Source: Hyaloperonospora brassicae (taxonomy: Eukaryota; Oomycota; Peronosporomycetes; Peronosporales; Peronosporaceae). From it: 64,000 bases of DNA. Of the stretch, positions 54,874 through 64,000 are shown one piece after another. Position 1 is the first letter of the stretch. Every line of letters begins with the position of its first letter. The position numbers and the translations under genes were made by a program. The notes under the pieces are model-generated. The model was given only the letters and a program-made list of their open reading frames with translations, made no database searches and was not told where the DNA came from. The stretch lies in contig CANTFL010001372.1 of assembly GCA_947650285.1 (NCBI GenBank), forward strand, positions 496,001 to 560,000. Reading direction: 5' to 3'.

Positions 54874-55890
54874 TAACACGTCGAAAGCTGCTGGAGGGAG
54901 ATGAGAAAAATTCGATAGGTCCACGTCGTAATGGTTACGCAGTAGACGAGTGTTATGCAATATGGCCTCCTCTCTGCATTAAAGATTGCGCTCAAGCATC
55001 ACTCGTCGACCTTTATATGCAAGCTATGCTACCAAGGAAATTGCTGCGAAATCCTGTTGATTATGGGCGATGACACCCAGCTATGCATCCTTGAGCAATT
55101 TGCCTTATTTTACAGCTTGCGATTTGAATAGCGTTGACAAACATACACAATTTAGATCTTTTTGATGTAGTATCGGACAGTAAGAAATAAACAACAATAT
55201 CGGTCGTCATGTATTCAAGAGTATCTAGCAAAAAAAGAGCCGTGAAATCTGCCTTACCCAATGGACTAGTAGCTCAAAAAATGCTCGCTGTTCTCGATAT
55301 AAATATTGCTCGCCCGTTATCTTCGGGCACCCTCACGTACTCCATTAGAAACAAGTCCTTCCAGTATTAAGAGCACCAAATGCCACACCAGTGCCACGCG
55401 TGTCATATGAAGCTCCTGCTGGGACGAAGTGGGTATACGGACCACGAGCTGCCCGGAATGGAAGCAGGCATGATCGTAGCCCGCAGGTGTGAAAGGGTTG
55501 TGTCGGGTCGATGTACTGATATTTGATGAATCAGCAGCAACACGAATTTTCGTGCTTTCCATCGCACTTACCTGAACGTTCACATCGGCTTTTTCTGCCT
55601 CTTCACGGTGCCTTTACGCCATGCTTTTTTCCGTTAAAATGAACTGTTAACTGAAGACCCCATTTATGAACTGCCATGCAAGTTTTACGGTGGAATGTCG
55701 AACGACTGGCTACTGAAGACTTGTATTCAGATGTATTAATGTTGACCGTCGTACAAGTATATATAACACAATAGTGTAAATATCGTAGACAAGACGTTTT
55801 AGATGTGATAAATGGTTAATTGTTTGTGCGAGCGATCGTGGATAATACACTCGATTATGGCACAACCATCAGGTGTAATGCAACCACAAC
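54874..55890. other. Intergenic, nothing recognised
   Basis: AT-rich; no open frame above 90 codons and no recognisable repeat. Confidence 0.55.
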
Positions 55891-56317
55891 TGTAATGTGG
55901 TAAGCGTGTTACATATCATTGGCACGAATTGTGTCAATGTGATTATCAGCTTAATGGGTCATATTTTACAATATCACTGTTGCGAGTCATTATTGTAGGA
56001 ATATTACCTTCATAGGAGATGTTCGGCACCGCTCTATTATTGGTCGATATAGGATATGATATCAACCGAATAAACCACTAGTCGCTGCTAGACGCGCGGA
56101 ATGCGTGGTGAGTGTTATTCTGCATAGGAAGTTTGTTCGTAGGTTCGTTTAGTTAAAGTAAGATAAAGAAGGCTTATCTTATAGGCTAGACAATATTGAA
56201 CATACGGTTTTACTAGTCTTTCCTTCTGAATAACTCTTGCTCAAATTCTTCACTTCCTCTGCACGTACACCGTACGTGAGATTTTGGAAGAGCACATTCT
56301 TGTACTGTTTCGGTACA
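55891..56317 (+). mobile_element. Decayed LTR relic, A-type family
   Basis: Begins TGTAATGTGG...GTGTTACAT. It contains the family landmarks 'gatatgatatcaacc', 'cgctgctagacgcgcg' and 'aatgcgtggtgag' in order, with a possible end at CGGTACA. It is much diverged, its hairpins are partly lost, and no target duplication is visible. The boundaries are approximate. Confidence 0.55.
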
Positions 56318-58211
56318 AGGTACTACCAGTTATCTCATAATAAGTGTGCCCCACCACAACCATATCAAGATAGCTGCCAATACATTGGAAAAAGTAGTTG
56401 ATAGGTTGCGCGAGTTGGAAGCCACGTGATTCCACATTGTAACGCACATGATATGATGTCGATGATGTGAGATGAGCGTAAAAGGGCTGTTTAGCTTTAC
56501 ATACGGGTGGTGAGATTACGGTCTACCAGGATAAAGGAAGCGTCAGTAGCTTCACTATGCACGCAGCAATGTTTTTTGTACTTTTTGGTCACATTTTGAC
56601 ACTATACGGTGAAGTATATGCCAAATTTTTATGGCAGTTGCTACGAGTACGTCGGCACCAAAGTATGTAAAGCTTCACGCATATGACAGAAGCAGAGAAG
56701 TAGATGCTACCTTACAACCCCTTTTGAAGCGCTACCGCACATGTATGATGAAAGTTGCAATATTCATACGTAAACTTCATGACGCCGACAGCTCAGATTG
56801 ACAACTTCTTCGCGAAGAACTTTTTTGTACATCGCTGGTCCCGATGTGAGGTTCTAAAAAATAGCCTCAGTCATCTATAGGACAGTATCGATATCGTCGA
56901 CGTGGTCTGTGAAAGAGCACGTAGCTGTCTCTATCCCGAAGATTAGTTGCATTCTCAGCAATCATTCGTTCTGTCACGATATCGCAAGCTGTTCTACTAT
57001 AGATAGGTAATGCCTACCTCTTCAGCTATCGGGAGACTATAGATAAATTTGAACATTTGAAATAGTCCAGAATACGCAACCGAACGATTTTCTTTGGAAA
57101 TATTAGTGGTATATTTAGGAGGATCTTAAGAACCTGCGTTGGCAATGCCATACAAATTTCGAGATGAACTATCATGCTCATGGAGGCCACATACACAGTC
57201 AAACTAGCATGAGGAGCACAATGCTCGCGCCATTTCTTATAAGAACGACATACAGTGCTGAAGTGAGGGTACAGCGATATCATACGCGTTGCATCACTTC
57301 GGTGATTTGGACCCCTATGTCTGCCGCTACGAGCTACAGGCTCTTGTAGCTGTACGTTAGAATTTCTTGCGCCTTGCGCGTCAGCGTGTGGTATACTCTT
57401 CGTTGTATGTGTTTCGACGGGTCAACGACATTAGAAGGAATATAAGAAATTCACTAAACCCTCGAAATAGAAATGCACAAAAACGCATATTGTACTTTTG
57501 GATATGCACATTCTTGGGGTCATTCGTGTATGTTCACGTAAATCCTCTTCATTCTCTCTCCTGATTGATTGATTAACAACCTTACAAGATCTGCAGTCGT
57601 CCTTCATTGCGCGCGAGGAAAAAGGGTGCATTATCCCTTCAAGTGTAGCTCAATCGTACCGTCGATTGATCGTAGGCCACGTTGTTTCGACACCTTCATC
57701 CAGCTTCAACTGATCGACATTTTGCTTACGTATATCTGTCGCCGGAACGGTTTCGTTGAGTTTTGACGAAAAAAAGGCGGCTAAGTGTTAGTATGTGCAT
57801 TGCAGTGCTGCCATGAATGTCGCAGGAACGATTTACGGCAGCGTGAAACGACGGTTAAACAAACGCAACAAGATCAGACAGTAAACTGAAGCGCTAGGCA
57901 AACTTTCTAGTGCTATCGTAAGTTAGCATGCATCTGCTTGCAGATCGACACAAAAGTGTAAAGCATGCCAATTAAGCGCGTAAGGATGATGGAGTGCGAC
58001 GGGTATCATAAAATAAGTCTTCCGGAGGTGGTAGCGATGATGTTGTTGATCTGAATGTTGCCGTATAGAAGCTTTGAAGATAAGTACAATTTTGCTAGCT
58101 GCATCCGAGAATATAATGCACACAAGCGTGGGTACTTCGAACCTCTCGGTCCATATTGAACATGTGGAACAATGGCATCGTACCCTTTCATGCTCCATTT
58201 AAAACGTGGTC
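56318..58211. other. Gene-poor DNA left of element C
   Basis: Only short frames (up to 91 codons), none recognisable. No RNA genes or further LTR pieces are seen. Confidence 0.5.
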
Positions 58212-58650
58212 TGTAACGGGGCAAGTCTTGTGCCAGTTTGACACAAGGTTGTGTGCACCCGACGTCACGTACACGTGACGAGGAAGCGCAGCGAAGTAGT
58301 CAGAACTCGAGAACGCTGTCTAAGGGAAAAACTAGAACTGTTATTTATTATAGTTAAGCTTCTTACTGAATCATCTTTTGTCTTAATATAACATATCAAA
58401 CTACCGTCTCCTATGTGGGTCTCTTGCTTACCACCCATTGCGCGCGTCCAGAAGCGATTGGTGGTTGATTTGGTTGATGTAGATGTCACATCAACCAAGA
58501 AGTGGAGCACCCACGAATATTACCCTTGGGAGCAATATTCCGCCAACATCACCTCTTCTCGATTGATGTTGATTGAATATTATCAAAATAGATAATACGC
58601 AAAAATTGATAATTTTATCAATTTGTATGTAACGGGCTCACCCCTTTACA
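58212..58650 (-). repeat. Element C 3' LTR
   Basis: 439 bp, TGTAACGGGGCAAG to CCCCTTTACA. Its sequence differs from the A and B LTRs, but it keeps hairpins at corresponding places: CTTGTG/CACAAG, TTGGTTGATGT/ACATCAACCAA, GAATATT/AATATTC and AAATTGATAA/TTATCAATTT. Confidence 0.88.
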
Positions 58651-58667
58651 TCACCCCTTTTTTAACC
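58651..58667 (-). promoter_or_regulatory. Polypurine tract of element C
   Basis: The element strand reads TTAAAAAAGGGGTGA next to the LTR. Confidence 0.72.
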
Positions 58668-58757
58668 ATCAGTCACTATCGTGAGTGATCTTCGATTGAT
58701 TAAAAAGCGACTAACGTCGTGTCCTGCTGGGAACCGGGAACACTCGTTGGTCTTTTA

Positions 58758-58775
58758 TCTCATTCCAGCTTTTCA
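58758..58775 (+). promoter_or_regulatory. Inr-like motif before the element C antisense frame
   Basis: TCTCATTCCAGCTTTTC is a good match to the oomycete initiator (TCATTYY, then a T-rich pyrimidine block). It lies 22 bases before an ATG at 58780, the same position as the weaker motif in element A. Confidence 0.45.
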
Positions 58776-58779
58776 GCGA

Positions 58780-60555
58780 ATGACGAGTCCGTCCATGCGC
58801 TGCGCGAGCAAATCCGCGACTGAAGCGGCTGCACGGATGCGTGTAGCCGGAGAACAAGCTATCCAAGACTCAGTAGCAGGTGTTAAGTCACTTGCTGCTG
58901 CCAGTAAGCAGCCTGCAACACCCGTAGTTGTAGAAGAACATGGTCATCCACGTGTAGCTCCTTCACCCGCAGCTTCGGCTGCGGGTGGCAGTCCCATGGA
59001 CCAAGATCTCGATATATATATGTGGTCTATTCGGGTGAGTCGGATTCTTCCGACTCAAAGCCGTCCGCAAAGCCCGACCGTACATTTGCGGAAACGACGA
59101 CTGCTACTCCTCGCGGCAGTCTCGATAAAAACTTGCGCCATGAGATGTTCGGTTCATCCGACGAGTCTGAGAACTCTTCGCCGGGATCGAACCGGTCGCT
59201 CTAGTATTCGTACGAGGCGAGTGTAAAACATGAGGACGTAAGTCCTCATGAGAATGTCGATAACGCTTTGCGAAGTCATCGTAGCCATAGCCGCTGCAAT
59301 ACTAGGTATTGAGGCGATCGTGGTGCCAGCTCTCATGTTGGCACCACGCAGGAGGAGCAGGATAGCAACGCGTTACGATCTGCTCCTGAGAACAAGCCAT
59401 GAATGCCTAAATTGAGCGAGTTGAGAGAGTGGTATGGCTATAACACTGGGAGTTTTCGAATCCACTCTTTGACTCGTCATGGATACATAGACTTGATCCC
59501 AGTGCAAAGAATTATTGCACTGAGCATGATTTTTACATCGGTTTCTTTTTCATACATCGATGGTACCACAGTAACCACAAGCGATACGATTTCTCGTTGG
59601 CTCAGGCTTAGGATTCTTCCATCGACAACATTGAGAATGTTGGCCATAGAACTTGGCTCGACAAACTTACTGCAGCTCATAATAAGTTTGAGCAGAAGTA
59701 TTTAATCGGTGCTTGGTTTAAGTTGCACCAATTGTCTCGAGAAGCAGGTTTACCTTGCCTCCCGCGGCGAGAAAATTGTCAGAGTTGAATTGACAACTCT
59801 GTTCGCGCCCCTACGGATGCATACCTCCCCAATAAACCCTACTGTAGGGCGCGCATCTCTTCCGAGATTTACCAAGGGATTGCGAATTTACAATCCCTTT
59901 ACGAACGCGCCGGGGTTTCGTACGACGATGATCCTCCATCTGTAAAGGGTGTGTCTCGTCGTACAGATCGACGAGACCGGGCACATCCATCATCAGCTAG
60001 GATCCCCGCTCCCAGCTGTTACACGAGGGTGGATGCCCCCTCCACTGAACGAGGTATCTCGTTCTTGATCTTGAATCGTCACGGTGGTTCAAGATACTCT
60101 TTACAAGGAAGCATCGAACACCGTGTGACTCCACCCAAGGATGTGGTGGAGGAGGAAATCCCTCCTCCAAGTCGTTTGACTCACCTTCTCGATCAATACG
60201 GGATGGATAGCGCAATTGATCGATTGCGCAAGGATTTAGATCACGAGAGGGGCAGGCGCTATTCGATTTCCAGTTCTGTGCGGCATCACAGCAAAGATCG
60301 TGAGGATGATGAGGCGAAGGATCGTGCCGATTACGCCCTCGCACATTTTCAATCAAGCGCGACGTCCGTTTCCTCATTGAAGAGCTGGGGATATCTTGGA
60401 GCGAGATCTCTGAGCTGCGTGGAGATGTCGCCTCACCCCGCGTCCAGAATGATCGTCTGGAGCGCGAGCGCAAGAACCTAATGGAGGTTCTTGAACGTGG
60501 GGGCTATCTTCATCGTCGGAATAGGGCTCGTACAGAAATGTACGGGCGGAGACGC
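58780..60555 (+). pseudogene. Antisense accessory frame of element C, decayed
   Basis: Homologous to the intact element A frame in changing phases. It shows YSGESDSSDS (acidic region), then HDFYIGFFFIHRWYHSNHK (the EDFY...HRWY module, about 59.5 kb), then IANLQSLYERAG. A 176-codon open stretch at 59951-60481 covers the coiled-coil part (MDSAIDRLRKDLDHERGRRY). Amino-acid identity to A stays visible despite nucleotide divergence. Several stops and frameshifts make it nonfunctional. Confidence 0.7.
59811..60473 (-). pseudogene. Chromodomain region of element C
   Basis: Frames 60473-59997 and 59993-59811 contain SILNHRDDSRSRTRYLVQW, RGHPPSCNSWE and the tail DVPGLVDLYDETHPL, matching the A/B chromodomain. 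A stop separates the two pieces. Confidence 0.8.
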
Positions 60556-60841
60556 CCCACTTAAAAATTGGTATGCGTGCGCATACTACATGGAAGCTCG
60601 ATCGTGTATGTGTTTCTTTGTCGGATTAGCAGAAAAAAGGGTAATATGTTCTTGGGCAGTAGTTTACTGCTTCCCACGTTAGTCACTACGTGTCTAGGTT
60701 AATTTACCGTATATAGTAAGACTAAATCGCATTCGACAAATGAAAATACAATTGCTCTTCCATTCTTGTCAGCGTTCCGTTTCTGACGGCCTACCGCGTA
60801 AGCGATGGAATCCTGTACGAGACAGACCACTGCTTCACGAG

Positions 60842-61876
60842 CTAGCAGAAATCCTTCTGCTGACTCGGCATCGTTGTGTTCAGTTCGCCTTGTGCGAACT
60901 GCAGAAATATACCTTTTATCTTTCTGTTCATCAGCGAGGGTGTCATCGTCCTCGCTGGAATAGTCGTTGGCGGTGCTGAAAATAACATCATCGTCATTAT
61001 CATCTGACTCAATAATAGCGTCATCGCTATTTTTGAGATGATCTTCTTATTTGATGTCGACATGATCTACATCGGCATCATACGCGTCGACGTTTGCGTC
61101 GGAACGTGATGAACAAGAGCCATAACGGGTTTTGCAAGAGCGAGTCTCTCCCCCTTAAAGAAGAGTCACGCTCTCACAGGGAGGACAGACGTGGATGGCG
61201 TAAGCCATTCACGAAGAGCGGTGTGTGCTGAGTTGAAGGATACACCAAATTATTGATGGCGAATTCCACCAGGGGTAGGAATCCGCTCCAATTCTAGAAC
61301 GAATGGACGTATCATCGGAGAATACCTTCGAGGACACGATTGGCACGTTCCGTCTGACCATCTGTTTCGGGGTGTTCGGATATCGACATCTTCAGCCGTG
61401 CTCCGAGTGAAAGGAACACGGATTGCCAAAAGTCTATCATGAAACGAGGGTCACGGTCGGACAAAAGTTCACGGGGTAACCCGTGAAGTCGAAATATCGT
61501 GTCGATAGAGACACGAGCACAGCCTTATGCCGTAATCGACTCGGATACCGAAGTAAGATGAACTATCTTGCTGAACCGGTCCAGGAACACAAGAATACCA
61601 TGATTCTTGTGAGTGTCGTCGGGGAACGCGAAGCCGAAGTTTTTTTTAAACAAACTGTCAGGACTCTTGCGGGACAGGAAGAGGATGTAAAGGTACATGG
61701 GATGAATGACTGGACTTCACCCGTTGACAAACCTCGCAAGCACGAATGTACTTGCACACAAGCCGATACTGGAGGGGCCAGGAAAAGTCACGACTTACCG
61801 TAAGGTAAGTCTTTTCCCTACCACGATGCCCCCCTTTTGGGGCATCGTGACACTCATAAATGATGAGCAAGCGCAA
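60842..61876 (-). pseudogene. Integrase of element C, decayed
   Basis: 61876-61658 has YECHDAPKGGHRGREKTY and KYIRACEVCQRVKSS, an intact HHCC zinc finger in one frame, unlike A and B. The core is in fragments (an RFLDRFSKI-like region at 61.6 kb, RDPRF at about 61.45 kb, the TEWANR region at about 61.35 kb). The acidic linker region lies at 60842-61063, read out of phase. Confidence 0.78.
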
Positions 61877-61930
61877 GTTGTTATAAGTAGGCGCGACGCC
61901 ACGAGGCCTGTCGCCGGTAACGGCTGTATA

Positions 61931-63263
61931 CTACAGCAGCCCGTTTCGTGTTGTGTACCGATCCGAAGGGGATCGGTAAAAAGCCGGTAATTCTTTCAAA
62001 GATTTACGAGATAGATTCACCAGATGATCCATCAAGCGCAGAAGATCCTTATCTTCCGCGTATGCCTTTCGTACGTCGTCAAGTAATGTTGACGACGGGA
62101 CACTGACTGTGAGTGTCGCAACAGTGGTCTTGTACTCACTGTTGGGTCGTGCGCCTGGCTCGAAATTAGGTCGGCGAGAGCGCATCAGCGACGACGTTGA
62201 GTCGTCCTGCTTTATGCTCCACGTAGAAGTTGTACTCCGCGAATACAGACAGCCACCTCGACATTCTTTGCGAGAGGTGTGGACTGTTTAAGGACGTACG
62301 TAGTGGCGCATGGTCCGTATAGACGATGAGCGGTCTATATCCCAAGAGATAGACCCGGAACTTAGCCAGTGCGTATTTCATGGCAAGGCGTTTCTTATCA
62401 TACACTGGGTAATTACGCTTAGATGCTTGCAGCTGACGCGATTGATAGAAAATGACGCGCTCTGCGCCGTCTGTGTCATACTGCATCAACGCACAGCCGA
62501 TCGCAAAATAGCTGGCGTCGCAGGCCACATGGAATAGTCTGTACTGATCTGCAATCGCCAATATTGGCGAATGCATCAAACTCTTTTTGATACCTTTAAA
62601 GAAACGCTTACATTCATTGTTCCATAACCACTTCAACTTGTTTTTGAGTAAACAAGAAAGATGAACAGTCATCTCGGCGTGATTTCTTGAATACTTGTGC
62701 AAGTACGCCGCTAGCTTAAGGAAATTACGAAGTCTTTGGACATCGACTGGCACGTGCCAGTCGGTGATCGCCTTGATCGTTTCGGGATCAGGGCGTACGC
62801 CGTGTTTACCCACAATCCACCAAAGAAGTGGTATTTCGCTTGCCGCGAATTTACACTTCTTGAGGTTTGCGTACAACTTATGCTTGCGCATAAGTTAAAG
62901 AACCTGACAAACGTGTGTTCTGTAAACTTTCACTTCCGTCTTTCCGTCCATAACCCGTCTATGGACGAACACATCGTCGAAGTAACTCGGTGCTAAATCA
63001 CGCACCGATCTCAACAGATTTGTAACACATCTAATGAACGTTGCAGGGGCGTTGCTCAGAGCCTGTGGCATCACTAGCCACTCCCACAGCATACCGCTGG
63101 GATTGATCACTACTGTGTACGAGATATCCCGTTTACGCATGAGGATATGATAGAATCCTTCCATCAGATCCATGGACGAAAAGATGGTACTCTTTGACAT
63201 ACCATATTTGATCACGTCCTTCCTCGGTATCGGCGTCGGAGCCGGTACCGTTGCAGCATTCAA
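61931..63263 (-). pseudogene. Reverse transcriptase/RNase H of element C
   Basis: 63263-62895 holds the palm (SSMDLMEGFYHI, WLVMPQALSNA) and SYFDDVFVHRR. 62891-62166 holds the thumb and RNase H (ACDASYFAIGCALMQ, VVYTDH-type IVYTDHAPLRTS, GRLNVVADALS). 62185-61931 covers the connection to the integrase. The frames are separated by small frame changes. Confidence 0.85.
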
Positions 63264-63290
63264 CTTGCTGAATGCGTGCTCTATCCGCCA

Positions 63291-64000
63291 TCATCTTGTG
63301 GCCTTTCGCACACAGAAGGTCAGAGAGCTGTGAGGGGATGTTGATATCCTCACATGGCCTGCTGCTAAGCGATCGGCAAAGAAATTCTCGATCGCTAGTA
63401 CTTGTTCACGTGGCAGTGGCCACTGCTTCACGACACAGTACTTCGAGCCCGGTCTGAGCTCGATCTCGTGTCGAGTGTCTTTGTCTTTAGGCAACTCGCA
63501 AGGTACGTATTCAGGGAATTCATCCTTGAATTCGACCAAATCCTTATACAAAGGATTTGCCTGAAGTGACTCCCAGGATTGAGACGTGTATCGCTCAATC
63601 CGAGTCTTCTCATCGAGGACACTTTCGTCCATCGATGAGCTGCTGAGAACCCGTTCGCTCTCAGCAAATACTGTTGCCGACCAAATATCGGCCACATACT
63701 CCTCCTCTGTGAAGAATATGCAGATCTGATTGACCTTGCTACTACGCAGATCACGCAAGAACCGTTTCGGTTCTAGCGTTGGCAACTGAGTTATCTCCGA
63801 AGTTAACTTCGGAGGCACAATCAGATCAAGTGCATAAGCGTCTACACTTGATCCGTCATTAACCAAGACGTTCAACGTCTCGGTTCCTTCCTGGGAACTG
63901 GCTTCCACAGGTTTCTGAGGGCCTGATCCTTCAGCAAGTGACTCTTGAGGAATTCCTTCCTCAAGTACGTGGGGACTTATTCCCTCGACGTCTTCTGACT
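63291..64000 (-). pseudogene. Protease linker and RT N-terminus of element C
   Basis: 205 codons open (63908-63291) from the linker (NDGSSVDAYALDLIVPPKL) straight through the point where A and B stop: AESERV in C against AEN-stop-RV in A/B. It continues into the RT (LDEKTRIERYTSQSWESL, KQWPLPREQVLAIENFF). Sequence beyond 63908 continues the linker to the window end. Confidence 0.8.

Larger units (their letters stand above)
58212..64000 (-). mobile_element. Element C: diverged A-type Ty3 element, cut by window end
   Basis: 3' LTR at 58212-58650, polypurine tract, opposite-strand frame remnants, then chromodomain, integrase, RNase H, RT and the protease linker on the minus strand, running out at 64000. 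Gag and the 5' LTR lie outside. It is clearly homologous to A and B throughout but considerably more diverged than they are from each other, which makes it useful for comparison. It has many stops and frameshifts, but at the protease-RT junction it is open where A and B have TAA. Confidence 0.92.

Overview
The window reads as a gene-poor, repeat-rich stretch of a plant-pathogenic oomycete genome (Peronosporales: Phytophthora or a downy mildew). Three observations point there: chromodomain-bearing Ty3/gypsy elements, a secreted EER-type protein built from tandem WY/LWY-like units, and an oomycete-type Inr/FPR core promoter in front of it. The species cannot be fixed from sequence alone. I see no rRNA, tRNA, CRISPR array or bacterial-style operon.

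Layout. 1-17.9 kb is AT-rich intergenic DNA with a 98-99% identical inverted repeat (1-380 and 8083-8461), a decayed minisatellite, three solo LTRs (9.2, 11.5 and 16.3 kb) and decayed fragments. 17.9-46.0 kb is a nested retrotransposon block. It holds element A (17903-25908, minus strand), a relic LINE with RNase H (about 25.9-29.4 kb, minus) carrying a solo LTR, element D of a second Ty3 family (29380-36960, minus, perfect GAGAT target duplication), and element B (37448-46024, plus), a close inverted copy of A. 47.5-49.8 kb holds the one convincing host gene, a 752-residue WY/LWY effector candidate. 49.8-58.2 kb is again gene-poor, with one solo LTR and one decayed LTR. 58.2-64.0 kb is element C, a diverged member of the A/B family on the minus strand that runs off the window.

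Both Ty3 families have the order gag, protease, RT, RNase H, integrase, chromodomain. Both also carry an extra long open frame on the opposite strand between the 3' LTR and pol, which ends in a coiled coil lying antisense to the integrase/chromodomain tail. In A it is intact (533 residues), while A's own pol is broken. The A/B/C family is also packed along its whole length, LTRs and coding regions alike, with short near-perfect hairpins. Several hairpins keep pairing through compensatory changes between A and C. Gag and protease are joined by a textbook -1 frameshift signal (A AAA AAT, 9-nt spacer, 8-bp hairpin).

None of the retroelements looks autonomous: each gag/pol has stops, frameshifts or insertions. 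A and B share three of these features, which points to a common source copy or to conversion between them.
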